Shown: positions 33,059-42,918 of the stretch, piece after piece
Numbering within the stretch: position 1 is the first letter of the stretch
How the letters are laid out: each line of letters starts with the position of its first letter
NCBI RefSeq assembly: GCF_019931575.1
Contig: NZ_CP082923.1
Location: 2,418,001-2,482,000 of the forward strand
Direction of reading: 5' to 3'
Source: Caulobacter segnis
GTDB taxonomy: Bacteria; Pseudomonadota; Alphaproteobacteria; Caulobacterales; Caulobacteraceae
Length of the DNA stretch: 64,000 bases
Position numbers and translations under genes: made by a program
The notes under the pieces: model-generated
The model's database searches: none
Seen by the model: only the letters and a program-made list of their open reading frames with translations
What the model was told of the DNA's origin: nothing

Positions 33059-34090
33059 TCAGAGGCGGCCGCTCAGGACGTCGTCCAGGCTGGCGACGTC
33101 GCTTAGCAGCCGCGAGGCGGCGCGGACGATCGGCAGGGCCAGCAGCGCGCCGGTGCCTTCGCCCAGGCGCAGGTCCAGATGCAGCAGCGGCGAGGCGTCG
33201 AGCGCCCGCAACATCCCCTGATGTCCGCGCTCGGCGGACTGGTGGCAGAACACGCAGTAGTCCTTGGCCGCCGGGCTCAACCGGATGGCCGCCAGGGCCG
33301 CGGCCGAGACGATGAAGCCGTCGATCAGCACCGGAACCCGCGCGGCCGCCGCGCCCAGCACAGCCCCGGCCATCATCGCGATCTCCAGGCCGCCGAACTC
33401 AGCCAGCACGGCCTCGGGCGCCGTGGCGTCGGCGCGGGCGGCCGCCCGTTCCAGCGTCGCCAGCTTTCGCGCCAGGCCCGCGTCGTCATGACCCGTCCCG
33501 CGCCCGACGCAGTCCGCCAGCGGCGCCGGCGCCAGCCGGTGCATGACCAGGGCCGCCGAGGCGGTGTTGCCGATGCCCATCTCGCCCAGCGCCAGGACCT
33601 CGAAGCCCTCGGCGATCGCCTCCCGCGCGACCTGCGCGCCGCGTTCCAGCGCCTGGGCGACCTCGTCGGGCGTCAGGGCCGGCTCGACGGCGGCGTTGCG
33701 GGTTCCGCGCCGGACCTTCCGGTCCAGCAGGGCGCGATGTGGCGGCAGGTCGGCGTCGACCCCGGCGTCGACCTGCCGCAGCTCGGCGCCGACCGCGTTG
33801 GCGAAGGCGTTGGCGCTGGCCTTGCCCGCCAGGAAGGTCGCGACCATGGCCTGGGTCACGCTGGACGGATAGGCCGACACGCCCTCGGCGGTCAGGCCGT
33901 GATCACCGGCGAAGACCAGCAGCAGCGCCTTGTCGAAGGCCGGCGGCGATCCCCCGGCGATCAGGCCCAGTTGGACCGCGAGGTCTTCCACCCGTCCCAG
34001 CGCGCCCGGCGGCTTGGCCTTGCCGTCGAGCAGAGCGCGCCAGGTCGCCGCGCCGGCCGTGTCGACCGGGATCACAGGAGGTAGGTTCAT
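33059..34090 (-). CDS. cobT: Nicotinate-nucleotide--dimethylbenzimidazole phosphoribosyltransferase
   Basis: The 343-residue protein matches CobT/CobU-type enzymes: [19 protein letters not shown] near the start, [34 protein letters not shown] (about residue 170), [14 protein letters not shown] and the catalytic-region [14 protein letters not shown] (about 315). It makes alpha-ribazole phosphate from nicotinate mononucleotide and a benzimidazole base, supplying the lower ligand for CobS. The start overlaps the cobQ stop by 4 bp. The gene order cobQ-cobT-cobS fits late cobalamin assembly. Confidence 0.94.
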   Translation of the reverse strand: MNLPPVIPVDTAGAATWRALLDGKAKPPGALGRVEDLAVQLGLIAGGSPPAFDKALLLVFAGDHGLTAEGVSAYPSSVTQAMVATFLAGKASANAFANAVGAELRQVDAGVDADLPPHRALLDRKVRRGTRNAAVEPALTPDEVAQALERGAQVAREAIAEGFEVLALGEMGIGNTASAALVMHRLAPAPLADCVGRGTGHDDAGLARKLATLERAAARADATAPEAVLAEFGGLEIAMMAGAVLGAAAARVPVLIDGFIVSAAALAAIRLSPAAKDYCVFCHQSAERGHQGMLRALDASPLLHLDLRLGEGTGALLALPIVRAASRLLSDVASLDDVLSGRL

Positions 34091-35547
34091 CGGGAGGACT
34101 CCAGGCCCGCCAGGCGCATGAGGGCGGGAATGTCGAAGGATCGTTCGAGCACGGCGGCGATCTCGTCCAGCGCCTGGTCGACGCGGACCGTCTGGTCCTG
34201 GCCCTCGGCCGTCGCGCCGAGTTCGGCCAGCAGCTCGGCCCGCGCCTCGCCGCTATCGAACAGGCCGTGGACGTAGCAGCCCTTGACCCGGCCATCGGCC
34301 GACCGGGCGCCGTCCGTCGCGCCGTCGTCGAAGGTCAGCATCGGGGCGACCGCGCCGGCGGTGCGGCCGACGTGCATCTCGTAGCCCTCGAACCGCGCGC
34401 CGTCCGGCAGTCGCCCCGTAACGGGACGCAGGGTCTTGTCGCCGGTCATCACCGTCTCGACGTCCAGCAGGCCCAGCCCCTCGATCGAGTCCGGCGCGCC
34501 CTCGACGCCGTCGGGATCCGACAGTCGTCGGCCCAGCATCTGATAGCCGCCGCAGACGCCCAGCACCCGCCCGCCGCGCCGGACGTGGGCCGCGAGGTCG
34601 ATGTCCCAGCCCTGGGCGCGCAGGAAGGCCAGGTCGGCCAGGGTCGCCTTGGTGCCGGGCAGGATGACGAGGTCGGCGTCGCCGGGCAGCGGCGTTCCGG
34701 GCGGGACGAAGGTGAACGCGACCTCCGGCTCGGCGCGCAGGGCGTCGAACTCGTCGAAATTGGCGATCCGCGACAACATCGGCACGACGATCCGCACCTT
34801 GCGGCGATCGGCGCTGGCGGCCTGGTCCAGCACCACGGCGTCCTCGGCCGGCAACCGTCGCGCTGCCGCTAGCCAGGGCGCCATGCCCAGGTCTGGCCAG
34901 CCGGTGCGCCGGACGATCTCGGCGCGGCCGTCCTGGAACAGGGCGGGATCGCCCCGGAACTTGTTGATCAGGAAGCCCCGCACCATGGCGCGATCCCCGT
35001 CGTCGAGCACGGCGTGCGCCCCGACCAGGGCGGCGATCACGTGGCCCCGATCGATGTCGCCGACCAGCACCACCGGGACGTCGACGGCGCGGGCGAAGCC
35101 CATGTTGGCGATGTCGCCGGCGCGCAGGTTGATCTCGGCCGGGCTGCCGGCGCCCTCGACGATGACGAGGTCACATTCGGCTTCCAGTCGACGGAAGCTC
35201 TCGACGACGGTGTCCAGCAGCGCCGCCTTGCGCTCCTGATAGCCGCGCGCCTTCCAGGTTCCGGCCATCTTGCCGCGCACCACCAGCTGGGCGCCGACGT
35301 CGCTCTGAGGCTTCAGCAGCACCGGGTTCATGTCGACCGTCGGCGGCGTACGGCAGGCGACGGCTTGCAACGCCTGGGCGCGGCCGATCTCGCCGCCATC
35401 GGCGGTGACGGCGGCGTTGTTGGACATGTTCTGCGGCTTGAACGGCCGGACCGTCAGGCCGCGATTGGCGAACAGCCGGCAGAGCCCGGCCACCAGCACC
35501 GACTTGCCGACGTCGGAACCGCATCCCTGGATCATCAGCGCGGCCAT
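34087..35547 (-). CDS. cobQ: Cobyric acid synthase (glutamine-hydrolysing)
   Basis: The 486-residue protein has an ATP-binding amidoligase domain with the P-loop-like [15 protein letters not shown] (about residues 7-21), NMSNNAAVT and [12 protein letters not shown], and a C-terminal class-I glutamine amidotransferase-like domain with the nucleophile in [10 protein letters not shown] (about 330) and a late histidine (CYVHGLFDS). CobQ amidates four carboxyl groups of adenosylcobyrinic acid a,c-diamide. ATG at 35547 follows GGGAGGATT; in-frame 35577 has no such site. It overlaps cobD by 13 bp and cobT by 4 bp. Its presence shows that corrinoids less finished than cobinamide can be processed. Confidence 0.94.
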   Translation of the reverse strand: MAALMIQGCGSDVGKSVLVAGLCRLFANRGLTVRPFKPQNMSNNAAVTADGGEIGRAQALQAVACRTPPTVDMNPVLLKPQSDVGAQLVVRGKMAGTWKARGYQERKAALLDTVVESFRRLEAECDLVIVEGAGSPAEINLRAGDIANMGFARAVDVPVVLVGDIDRGHVIAALVGAHAVLDDGDRAMVRGFLINKFRGDPALFQDGRAEIVRRTGWPDLGMAPWLAAARRLPAEDAVVLDQAASADRRKVRIVVPMLSRIANFDEFDALRAEPEVAFTFVPPGTPLPGDADLVILPGTKATLADLAFLRAQGWDIDLAAHVRRGGRVLGVCGGYQMLGRRLSDPDGVEGAPDSIEGLGLLDVETVMTGDKTLRPVTGRLPDGARFEGYEMHVGRTAGAVAPMLTFDDGATDGARSADGRVKGCYVHGLFDSGEARAELLAELGATAEGQDQTVRVDQALDEIAAVLERSFDIPALMRLAGLESSR

Positions 35548-36461
35548 GCGAATCCTCCCAGCAGGAGCATCAGCCACAGGATCCCGCAGGCAAGCAGATA
35601 GACCTTCAGGGCGCGGTCGAGGTCCTCCGCCACGGGCGCCCCGCCCTCGCCCAGCACCGGCCGTTCCGAGCGAACGCCATCGTACCAGGCCGCGCCGCCC
35701 AGCCTGACGCCCAGCGCGCCGGCCATCGCCGCCTCGGGCCAGCCGGCGTTGGGCGAGGCGTGTTTGCGGGCGTCGCGCAGCATGATCACCGCCCCGCCCT
35801 TCCCCGCCAGCGCCACCAGGCCGCCGGCCAAGCGGGCCGGAATCCAGTTCAGCACGTCGTCGGCCCTTGCCGAGGCCCAGCCGAACGCCCGCCAGCGGGG
35901 CTCGCGATGGCCGATCAGGCTGTCGGCGGTGTTGACCGCCTTGTAGACGAACAGGCCCGGCAGGCCGCCGACCACGAACCAGAACAGCGGCGCGACCACG
36001 CCGTCGTTGAAGCTTTCGGCCAGGCTCTCGATCGCGGCGGCGGCGACGCCGGCCTCATCGAGCCGCTGCGCATCGCGGCCGACGATCTTGCCGACGGCGA
36101 ACCGGGCCGCGCCCAGGTCGCCGGCGCTCAACGGCTTGGCGACCGCGCGGACATGGTCCCACAGGCTGCGCTGCGCCAGGCCCAGCCAGCCGACGGCCAC
36201 GACGGCCCACGCGCCGCCGAACCGCGTGATCAGCCACCCCGCGCCGCCGCTGACCGCGATGATCGTCAGCAGGGTCATGACGCCGAACACGCGCCGCAGC
36301 GCCTCGCCGAACACGGCCTGGTTCAGCATCTGCTCGAGACGCGAGATCAGAGCGCCGATCCAGGCCACGGGATGGGGGACGCGCCGATGCAGCGCCTCCG
36401 GATAGCCGATGGCGGCCTCCAGGGCGGCGGCGGCCAGCACGATCCAGGGACTAGCTGACAC
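35535..36461 (-). CDS. cobD: Adenosylcobinamide-phosphate synthase
   Basis: The 308-residue membrane protein matches CobD/Cbi[26 protein letters not shown] at the start, [24 protein letters not shown] (about residue 130), [21 protein letters not shown] and [21 protein letters not shown] near the end. It joins cobyric acid with aminopropanol phosphate, which the CobC decarboxylase of the same operon supplies. The start is GTG at 36461, inside the end of the btuD-like gene (11-bp overlap), and the end overlaps cobQ. It is called CobD in the Pseudomonas naming scheme; the Salmonella name is CbiB. Confidence 0.93.
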   Translation of the reverse strand: MSASPWIVLAAAALEAAIGYPEALHRRVPHPVAWIGALISRLEQMLNQAVFGEALRRVFGVMTLLTIIAVSGGAGWLITRFGGAWAVVAVGWLGLAQRSLWDHVRAVAKPLSAGDLGAARFAVGKIVGRDAQRLDEAGVAAAAIESLAESFNDGVVAPLFWFVVGGLPGLFVYKAVNTADSLIGHREPRWRAFGWASARADDVLNWIPARLAGGLVALAGKGGAVIMLRDARKHASPNAGWPEAAMAGALGVRLGGAAWYDGVRSERPVLGEGGAPVAEDLDRALKVYLLACGILWLMLLLGGFAWPR

Positions 36462-37236
36462 GGCCCAGCACTTCGATCAGCGGGCCGATCTCGCCGGTGT
36501 GGCGACGGATCAGCACGCCGTAGACGTCCGACAGGATCTCGGGCGCCAGGGCGATCTCCGGCGCGGCGTCGATCGCCAAGGCGCCGTCGCTGAGCACCAG
36601 CACCCGGTCGGCGAAGCGCGCGGCCAGGTTCAGGTCGTGCAGGGTGACGATCACGCCCTTGCCCTGGTCGTGCGCCATCCGCCGGAACAGGGCCAGGGCG
36701 TCCAGCGCGTGGCCGGGGTCCAGCCCCGTCAGCGGCTCGTCGGCCAGCAGCCAGTCGGTCTCGCCGGCCAGGGCCCGGGCGATCAGGGCGCGCGCGCGCT
36801 CGCCGCCGGACATCCGGGTGATGGGACGATCGACGAAGGCCTCGAGCCCGGCCGCGGCGATGGCGGCGTCGATCGCCGCCCGGTCGCCGTCGCTGGGGCC
36901 GAAGGCGCCCAGGTGCGGCGTGCGCCCCAGGCCGACGAAGGCGCGGATGTCGACGTCCCAGGCGATCTCGGGCGTCTGGGCCAGGAAGGCGATGCGTCGC
37001 GCCCGCGCCCGGCCGGGCAAGGCCGCGACCGGCGTTCCGTCCAGGACGGCCGCTCCGGCGTCCGGCTTCAGCAGGCCGGCCAGGCAGGCCAGCAGGGTCG
37101 ACTTGCCGGCCCCGTTGGGGCCGACGATGGCGATCACCTGGCCCTTGTCGAACCGCGCGGAGATCCCGCGCAGGATCGGGCGTTCGCCGAAGCGGATCGC
37201 GAGGTCGCTCGCGCGCAGGCCTTGTTCGGTGCTCAT
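36451..37236 (-). CDS. btuD: Cobalamin/corrinoid ABC transporter ATP-binding protein
   Basis: The 261-residue ABC ATPase has Walker A GPNGAGKST (about residues 39-47), signature MSGGERARAL, Walker B LLADEPLTGLD and the switch histidine TLHDLN. It is of the FecCD/BtuCD type and lies next to BtuC- and BtuF-like genes within a cobalamin operon, so it should power corrinoid import across the inner membrane. ATG at 37236 overlaps the end of the permease gene by 4 bp. Iron-siderophore transport is the family alternative but is disfavoured by context. Confidence 0.87.
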   Translation of the reverse strand: MSTEQGLRASDLAIRFGERPILRGISARFDKGQVIAIVGPNGAGKSTLLACLAGLLKPDAGAAVLDGTPVAALPGRARARRIAFLAQTPEIAWDVDIRAFVGLGRTPHLGAFGPSDGDRAAIDAAIAAAGLEAFVDRPITRMSGGERARALIARALAGETDWLLADEPLTGLDPGHALDALALFRRMAHDQGKGVIVTLHDLNLAARFADRVLVLSDGALAIDAAPEIALAPEILSDVYGVLIRRHTGEIGPLIEVLGRVS

Positions 37237-38222
37237 GCCAGCCTCCGTCGCATCGAGATCAGCATGGCCAGGAAGAATGGTCCGCCCAGCGCGGCCATGG
37301 CGACGCTGAGCTTGATCTCGCTGGCCGCCGGGGTCATCCGCACCAGGACGTCGGCCGCCAGGGTCAGGGCCGCGCCGCCCAGGAACGACGGCAGCAGCAC
37401 GGCGCTGGGCTTGGAGCCCAGCAGCGGTCGCAGCAGGTGCGGGGTGATCAGGCCGACGAAGCTGATGACGCCGGTCACCGCCACGCTGGACCCGACCGCC
37501 ACGGCGACGCCGACGGCCATCAGCAGCCGGGTTCGAGACAGGTCCACGCCCAGCGACCTGGCGCCCTGCTCGCCCAGGGTCAGGGCGTCCAGCGACCGGC
37601 CAAGGGTCAGCAGCAGCAGCCCGCCGACGACCACGCCCGGCGCGGCCAGCCTGACCTCCTCGACGCTGCGGTCGGCCAGCGAGCCCAGCAGCCAGTTGAC
37701 GATCTCGTTCACCGCCCACGGATTGGGAGCGAGGTTCAGGGCCAGGGCGATGCCAGCGCCGCAGACGGTCTGGATGATGAAGCCGGCCAGGATGAAGGTG
37801 ACGATGCTGGAGGTGATCCCCGCCAGGCTCAGCAGCACGGCGACGCCGACGCCCGCCCCGACCATGGCGGCCAGCGGCAAGATCCAGTGCGCCTCGCCCG
37901 CCGCGCCCAGATACAGCGTCAGCACCGCGCCCAGCGCGGCCGCGGCCGACACGCCGAGCGCGCCGGGATCGGCCAGCGGGTTGCGGGTGTAGCCCTGCAA
38001 CGCCGCGCCGCTGAGGCCCAGGGCCCCGCCGACCAGGATGGCCAGGATGGTGCGCGGCAGGCGCAGACCGAAGACGATGGCCCAGCGCGGGTCCTGGCCG
38101 TGCGAGATCCAGGCGCTCCACGGCGTCCAGACGCGGCCGGCGCATAGGCTGACGCCGAACAGGACGACCAGCAGCGCCGCCAGGACGCCGCAGACCATCC
38201 AGGGTGACTTGGCGGACTTCAT
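37233..38222 (-). CDS. btuC: Cobalamin/corrinoid ABC transporter permease
   Basis: The 329-residue FecCD-family permease shows about ten hydrophobic spans and the typical LRLPRTILAILVGGALGLSG, YTRNPLADPGALGVSAAAAL and GVISFVGLITPHLLRPLLG segments. It forms the membrane channel of the importer with the BtuD-like ATPase. ATG at 38222 follows GGAGGG with good spacing, so the longer upstream frame is rejected. It overlaps btuF by 4 bp and btuD by 4 bp. Assignment to corrinoids rests on the operon and riboswitch. Confidence 0.87.
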   Translation of the reverse strand: MKSAKSPWMVCGVLAALLVVLFGVSLCAGRVWTPWSAWISHGQDPRWAIVFGLRLPRTILAILVGGALGLSGAALQGYTRNPLADPGALGVSAAAALGAVLTLYLGAAGEAHWILPLAAMVGAGVGVAVLLSLAGITSSIVTFILAGFIIQTVCGAGIALALNLAPNPWAVNEIVNWLLGSLADRSVEEVRLAAPGVVVGGLLLLTLGRSLDALTLGEQGARSLGVDLSRTRLLMAVGVAVAVGSSVAVTGVISFVGLITPHLLRPLLGSKPSAVLLPSFLGGAALTLAADVLVRMTPAASEIKLSVAMAALGGPFFLAMLISMRRRLA

Positions 38223-39052
38223 GCGCCCTCCTTCAGCGCCTGGGCGCGGGCTCTGGCCATGGCGGCGGCGGTGTCGATCAGGACCGGGCCGCCGCAATAG
38301 AGCAGCTTCTCGGGCATGCGGACCTGGCGCATCTGGCCGGCGACGGCCTTCAGGGCCGGATGGGTCATGATCCGGTCGGCCCAGCTACGGGCGCCGGGCG
38401 CGGGCTCGCCGACCAGCAGAACTTGCGGCGGATCGGCCAGCAGCCGCTCCAGCGGAACATTGCCCCAGGTCCTGAGGCCGAAACGCCGGGCGACGTTGTC
38501 AAAGCCGGCGTGCTCCATCACCTCGTCGACCAGGGTGCCCGGACCGGCCGCGAAGCCGTTCGGCTGGTAGATCAGAGCGCTCAGCCGCCGCACGTCCGGC
38601 GCGGGCGTGGCCGCCGCGATCGCCGCCTGGATCCGCGCGACCAGGGCCTCGCCCCGGTCGGCATGGCCTATCAGTCTGGCCATCCTGCGCACCTGGGCCA
38701 GGCTCTCGTCGACCGACTTGGGCACCTTGAAGCGCTGCACCGGCACGTCCAGCCGCTTGAGGGCGTTGCGGGTGGCCAGGGCCGAGTGCTGGCTTGCCAG
38801 GACGAGGTCGGGGCGCAGGGCGATGACCTCCTCGGCGCTCTCCCAGGTGAACGGCAGGGTCCTGGCCTGGGCCGCCACGGTCGAGCCGTGCGCCTCTCGG
38901 GCGTAGTGGCTGAGGGCGGCGATCTGGTTTCGATCGGCCAGGTGGACCAGCATTGCGTCCAGGCAGCTGTTCAGCGAGACGATCCGGCGCGGGGCCGGTG
39001 TCGCGCCCGCCGTCATCGCCAGGGCGCCAGCAATGACCTCGCGCCGGTTCAT
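38219..39052 (-). CDS. btuF: Corrinoid-binding periplasmic protein (BtuF-like)
   Basis: The 277-residue protein has a short RR-containing signal (NRREVIAGALAMTAGA) and a periplasmic-binding fold of the BtuF/FhuD type: RIVSLNSCLDAMLVHLADRN, EEVIALRPDLVLASQHSA, DVPVQRFKVPKSVDESLAQV and a C-terminal lobe (RIMTHPALKAVAGQ). No lipobox is seen, so it should be soluble in the periplasm. It captures corrinoid from BtuB and passes it to BtuCD. ATG at 39052 overlaps the cobC stop; the longer upstream frame belongs to cobC. Confidence 0.83.
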   Translation of the reverse strand: MNRREVIAGALAMTAGATPAPRRIVSLNSCLDAMLVHLADRNQIAALSHYAREAHGSTVAAQARTLPFTWESAEEVIALRPDLVLASQHSALATRNALKRLDVPVQRFKVPKSVDESLAQVRRMARLIGHADRGEALVARIQAAIAAATPAPDVRRLSALIYQPNGFAAGPGTLVDEVMEHAGFDNVARRFGLRTWGNVPLERLLADPPQVLLVGEPAPGARSWADRIMTHPALKAVAGQMRQVRMPEKLLYCGGPVLIDTAAAMARARAQALKEGA

Positions 39053-40059
39053 GACCGCACCGCCTGAAGGACTTCTTCGAAGCGCCTGAAATCGTTGCGG
39101 GAAGGCAGGCCGAACCTCAGCCGGTCGGGCCGATCGGCGAACGGCCGGGTCAGCACGCCCAGGCCGCACAACCGCGTGAACAGGTCATGGGCGTCGGCGA
39201 CCTCGACCAGGCGGAAGAGATCGCAGCCCCCGACGGTCTGCAGGCCCACGTCGGCCAGGACCGCGTCGACCTCGCGGGCGCGGGCGGCCAGCGTGGCGCG
39301 GGTCGAAGCCCTCCAGGCCTCGTCGGCATAGGCGCCCAGGCCCAGCGCCAGCGCGTCGGCGCCGACCGGCCAGTCGCCTATAAGCGCGCGAATATTCCGC
39401 CCGAACATCTTGTTTCCAATGGTGAAACCCAGTCTCGCTCCAGGCAGGCCGTAGAACTTGCCGAACGACCGCAGCGTCACCAACCGGTCGATCTCGAGAT
39501 CCGCCACGCTAAGCTCGGGCGCAACCTCGACGAAGGACTCGTCGACGACCGTCCAGAGCCCGCGATCCGACCGCTCGACCGCCAGCTCCGCTAGGACCTC
39601 GCGTTCGATCCGGCGACCATCGGGATTGTTGGGATTGACCACGATCAGCACGTCGGCGCGCGCGATCCTCGGATCGTCCAGCGTGGCGACCAGGCTGGGC
39701 GACGCCGGGCCCCAGGCCTCGAGATGGCCGCCATAGATCGGCGCCAGCAGCGCGACGCTACCGTTGTCGATCAGGCCCGGCAGCAACCGCAGCGCCGCCT
39801 CCGCGCCGGAGACCGCGACTACCCGGCCGGGATCGGCGACGCCGAACGCGCGAGCCGCCAAGGCCTCCAGATCGTTCAGCGCCTGGGGATCGGGCAGCCG
39901 CGTCAGGGCGTGCGCCGGCGCCCTCGGCCCGGACCACGGCTCGGGATTGATCCCGGTCGAGAGGTCGAGCCAAGGGCGCGGCGCGTCCGGATGAGCGGCC
40001 ATCGCCTCGCGGAGACGGCCGCCGTGCCGGAAGGCGCCGATGGTGGGAACCGACGCCAT
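39049..40059 (-). CDS. cobC: Threonine-phosphate decarboxylase (aminotransferase fold)
   Basis: The 336-residue protein is a class-I/II aminotransferase-fold enzyme with LDLSTGINPEPW, VVNPNNPDGRRIE (about residue 140), VVDESFVEV and the PLP-lysine motif SFGKFYGLPGARLGF (about 195-209). In cobalamin operons this CobC enzyme decarboxylates threonine phosphate to aminopropanol phosphate for CobD. It lies 7 bp after btuB and overlaps btuF. A histidinol-phosphate aminotransferase is the nearest alternative, but the INPEPW start and operon favour CobC. Confidence 0.9.
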   Translation of the reverse strand: MASVPTIGAFRHGGRLREAMAAHPDAPRPWLDLSTGINPEPWSGPRAPAHALTRLPDPQALNDLEALAARAFGVADPGRVVAVSGAEAALRLLPGLIDNGSVALLAPIYGGHLEAWGPASPSLVATLDDPRIARADVLIVVNPNNPDGRRIEREVLAELAVERSDRGLWTVVDESFVEVAPELSVADLEIDRLVTLRSFGKFYGLPGARLGFTIGNKMFGRNIRALIGDWPVGADALALGLGAYADEAWRASTRATLAARAREVDAVLADVGLQTVGGCDLFRLVEVADAHDLFTRLCGLGVLTRPFADRPDRLRFGLPSRNDFRRFEEVLQAVRS

Positions 40060-40066
40060 GCTCGGC

Positions 40067-42019
40067 TTAGAACCGCGCGCGCAGGCCCACGAAGGCCCCG
40101 CGTCCGGGCGTCCCGTAGTTCAGGATGGTCTGGTAGTCCTTGTCGAACGCGTTCTCGACACGACCGAAGACCTCGTAAGTCTCGTTGATCGTGTACGCGG
40201 CGCGCAGGTCGACCAGGGTGTAGTCCTTCACCACCTGGGTGTTGGTGTCGTTGTTGTAGGTCTTGCCCACGTAACGCGCCGCCACGGTGGTGGTCAGGCC
40301 CACCGGCCAGCGATAGGCGACCGACAGGTTGCCCATGTTCTTGGGGCGACGGGTCAGCTGCTTGCCCTTGCTGGCGCCCGATTCCGACTGGGCGTCGGTG
40401 TAGGTGTAGTTGCCGGTGATGGTCAGAGCCGCGACCGGCTTGACCTCGCCGATCAGCTCGACGCCTTGGGTCTTGGTCTTCTGGACATTGCGATAGTAGC
40501 CGTACCGGAAGACGCCGCCGGGCGTGCACAGCGGGTCGGTCGAGCCCGACGAGCAGCTGTTGTAGCGGATCTCGTTGTCGGCCTCGCGCTGGAACCAGGT
40601 GGCCGAGGCGCGGGCCTTGCCGCCGAAGAAGCGCTGCTCGACGCCGGCGTCCCAGCTGTCGAACTTCTCGGGCGACAGGTCCAGGTTGCCGTACTCGCTG
40701 TAGAGCTCGTAGAGGCCCGGGGCGCGGAAGCCCTGGCCGAAGCTGGCGCGCAGGACCGTGTTCCCCTCGTTCAGCGCCCAGGCGGCCGAGGCCTGGCCCA
40801 GGGTGTGCGAACCGTAAGTGTCGTGGTCCTCGTAGCGGACGCCGGCGGTCAGGGTCAGGCCCTTGATCGGCTCGGCCTGCAGCTGGCCATAGACGCTGTC
40901 GACACCGACCTTGCCAGTCTTGAACGCGGGGTTCGGGTCGAAGGTCGATGGCGAGCGCGTGCGCATGCGGGCGTTCTCGCTCTCGGCCCCGAACGTAGCG
41001 CTGAACGTGTCGGTGAACGCGAACACGCCCTGATATTCCCAGCGCTTGTTCTTGCCGGCGGCGTCGAAGGTCAGCGGCGCGGCCGGGCGAAGCGGATTGA
41101 CGTTCTCGCGGTCGGTGTCGGTGTAGGCGTAGCCGAGGCGGTTGTTCCAGCGGCCGTCCAGCAGGGCGAAGTTCAGGCCCGAATAGACGACCAGTTCCTC
41201 GGTGCGGCCGTACTCCGAGCTGTCGCCGGCGAAGCCGTCGAAATCGTTCTTGCCCTTCGACCAGACCGAGCGGACCTCGGCCGAGACCGCGTCGCTGAGC
41301 TTGAAGCGGACGCGGCCCGACAGGCCGGTGTTGTGATAGCCGTCGGTCTCCGTGCCGGCCTTGTAGGCCGAGAAGCCGTCGGTCGAGTAGAAGCCGCCGG
41401 CCACGCGCCACGTGATCCTGTCGCCGGCGCCGCCCAAGCCGGCCCGCAGGTAGCCCGTCTGGCGCGCGCCGCCCTCGACGTCGACCGAGGTGGTGAACGG
41501 AACCGTCGGATCGGCGGTGACGATGTTGACCACGCCGCCGATGGCCTGGCTGCCCCACAGGGTCGACTGGGCGCCGCGCAGGATCTCGATGCGCGAGATG
41601 TCGCCGACCAGCAGATTGCCGCTGTTGAAGCCGCCCTGGGTCGAGGACGGGTCGTTCAGCTTGACGCCGTCGATCAGCACCACGGTGTGCTGGGTCTCGG
41701 CGCCGCGGATGTTGAGGCTGGTCGAGGTGCCCGGCCCGCCGTTGCGGGTGTAGCTGACGCCCGGCGCCTGGGCCAGGAGTTCGACCACGGAGACGGATTG
41801 GCTGGCCTCGATGGCGCCTTGCGTCAGGACGGTGACCGAGGCCCCGACTTTCTCGATCGGCTGGGCGGTGCGGGTGGCGGTGACCACCAGTTCGGCGACG
41901 CCGTTGGCGCCGGCGGCGCCCGCGACGTCGGCCTCGGGGGCCTTCTGGTCGTCGGCCATGGCCGCGCCGGAGACAAGGACGGTGGCGAGAGCGGTGGAGC
42001 TTAGAAACGCTCGGATCAT
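40067..42019 (-). CDS. btuB: TonB-dependent vitamin B12 receptor
   Basis: The 650-residue receptor has a signal peptide (IRAFLSSTALATVLVSGAAM), a TonB box (ELVVTATRTAQ, about residue 43), a plug with SLNIRGAETQHTVVLIDGVK, IEILRGAQSTLWGSQAIGG, and a compact barrel ending in FVGLRARF. Size and plug motifs fit BtuB. ATG at 42019 is chosen because GAAGGGG lies about six bases before it; ATG at 42025 is too close to that site. It is the first gene of the cobalamin operon and is directly downstream of a cobalamin riboswitch, so it should be repressed when B12 is plentiful. Confidence 0.92.
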   Translation of the reverse strand: MIRAFLSSTALATVLVSGAAMADDQKAPEADVAGAAGANGVAELVVTATRTAQPIEKVGASVTVLTQGAIEASQSVSVVELLAQAPGVSYTRNGGPGTSTSLNIRGAETQHTVVLIDGVKLNDPSSTQGGFNSGNLLVGDISRIEILRGAQSTLWGSQAIGGVVNIVTADPTVPFTTSVDVEGGARQTGYLRAGLGGAGDRITWRVAGGFYSTDGFSAYKAGTETDGYHNTGLSGRVRFKLSDAVSAEVRSVWSKGKNDFDGFAGDSSEYGRTEELVVYSGLNFALLDGRWNNRLGYAYTDTDRENVNPLRPAAPLTFDAAGKNKRWEYQGVFAFTDTFSATFGAESENARMRTRSPSTFDPNPAFKTGKVGVDSVYGQLQAEPIKGLTLTAGVRYEDHDTYGSHTLGQASAAWALNEGNTVLRASFGQGFRAPGLYELYSEYGNLDLSPEKFDSWDAGVEQRFFGGKARASATWFQREADNEIRYNSCSSGSTDPLCTPGGVFRYGYYRNVQKTKTQGVELIGEVKPVAALTITGNYTYTDAQSESGASKGKQLTRRPKNMGNLSVAYRWPVGLTTTVAARYVGKTYNNDTNTQVVKDYTLVDLRAAYTINETYEVFGRVENAFDKDYQTILNYGTPGRGAFVGLRARF

Positions 42020-42175
42020 ATTCATTCCCCTTCTGAACGACCCGCGCGCCTGCCCACGACGCACCCGAAAGCTTGCAAAGCCACGCGTACGCCCCGGACC
42101 GTCGCGCGGTCCTGTGACTGCCGTTTCTCGGGAGAACCCGTTCGTTTGGCGCACCCCGGCCAAGCGATGAACGAC

Positions 42176-42343
42176 CGCGTCGGGCAGGTCTCCTGGCTCA
42201 CGGGTCGTCGCTCTTGGCGCCGCCTTCCCAGGCCTTGAGGGCCCAGTGGCATGTGACGCTAGAACTCGCCGCTTACAGTTGCGGGGGCAGCCGAGGTCTT
42301 GAACCTCGTTCCCTTTTAATCCTCTTTCGAGGAGCCTGACGCG
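42176..42343 (-). ncRNA. Cobalamin (AdoCbl) riboswitch
   Basis: Read on the minus strand, this element shows the conserved cobalamin-riboswitch blocks in order: AAAAGGGAA (near 42316), GGCTGCCCCCGCAACTGTAA (near 42290-42270), GCCACTGG (near 42250), GGGAAGGC (near 42225) and the B12 box GAGCCAGGAGACCTGCC (about 42199-42183). A 6-bp P1 stem closes it: CGCGTC at 42343-42338 pairs with GACGCG at 42181-42176. It ends about 157 bp before btuB. Binding of adenosylcobalamin is expected to reduce expression of the whole ten-gene operon. Confidence 0.95.
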
Positions 42344-42352
42344 CCGCCAGCC

Positions 42353-42378
42353 CTATATGCTGCGCCGCACACCGTCAA
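42353..42378 (-). promoter_or_regulatory. Promoter candidate for the riboswitch/btuB operon
   Basis: On the minus strand, TTGACGG (42378-42372) is followed after 11 bp by GCATATAG (42360-42353). This resembles the Caulobacter housekeeping promoter (TTGACGS, 10-14 bp, GCTANAWC). The predicted start near 42346 falls just before the P1 stem of the riboswitch. The box is only 13 bp from the divergent cobU start codon. Confidence 0.6.
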
Positions 42379-42390
42379 TGTGGAGCTTCC

Positions 42391-42918
42391 ATGACATCGA
42401 CCCTGGTGCTGGGCGGAGCCCGTTCCGGCAAGAGCGCCTTCGCCCAGAAAGCCGCTGAAGCCGCGGTTTCCAGAGCTGCCGGGGTGCGCCCGACCCTGAT
42501 CGCGACCGGCCAGGCCTTCGACGACGAGATGGCCGAGCGCATCGCGCGGCACCAGGCCGAGCGCGGCGAATCGTGGGTCACGGTGGAGGCTCCGCTGGCT
42601 TTGCCCGCCGCGATCGCCGCCCTCCCCGCCGAGGCGGTCGCCGTCGTCGACTGCCTGACGCTGTGGCTGTCGAACCTGATGCTGGACGAGTTGGATGTAG
42701 AACTGGCGGCGACCGCGCTGGTCGAAGCGGTGGCGGCTTCTTCCGCCCGTCTCTGGCTGGTCAGCAACGAGGTGGGCCTCGGCCTGGTGCCCGAGACGCC
42801 GCTGGGGCGCCGATTCCGGGACGAGGCCGGCAGATTGCACCAGCGGCTCGCCGCGCGGGTGGACGAGGTCTATTTCGTCGCGGCGGGATTGCCGCTGCGG
42901 ATGAAGCCGCAGGGGTGA
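42391..42918 (+). CDS. cobU: Adenosylcobinamide kinase / adenosylcobinamide-phosphate guanylyltransferase
   Basis: The 175-residue protein starts with the P-loop LVLGGARSGKS (residues 5-15), then GQAFDDEMAERIARHQAERG (guanylylation-region histidine), VVDCLTLWLSNLML and WLVSNEVGLGLVPETPLGRRF. All are signatures of CobU/CobP. It phosphorylates adenosylcobinamide and then transfers GMP, making the CobS substrate. It is transcribed away from the riboswitch operon, so it would escape direct riboswitch control. GGAG lies 5 bases before ATG. Confidence 0.94.
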   Translation: MTSTLVLGGARSGKSAFAQKAAEAAVSRAAGVRPTLIATGQAFDDEMAERIARHQAERGESWVTVEAPLALPAAIAALPAEAVAVVDCLTLWLSNLMLDELDVELAATALVEAVAASSARLWLVSNEVGLGLVPETPLGRRFRDEAGRLHQRLAARVDEVYFVAAGLPLRMKPQG

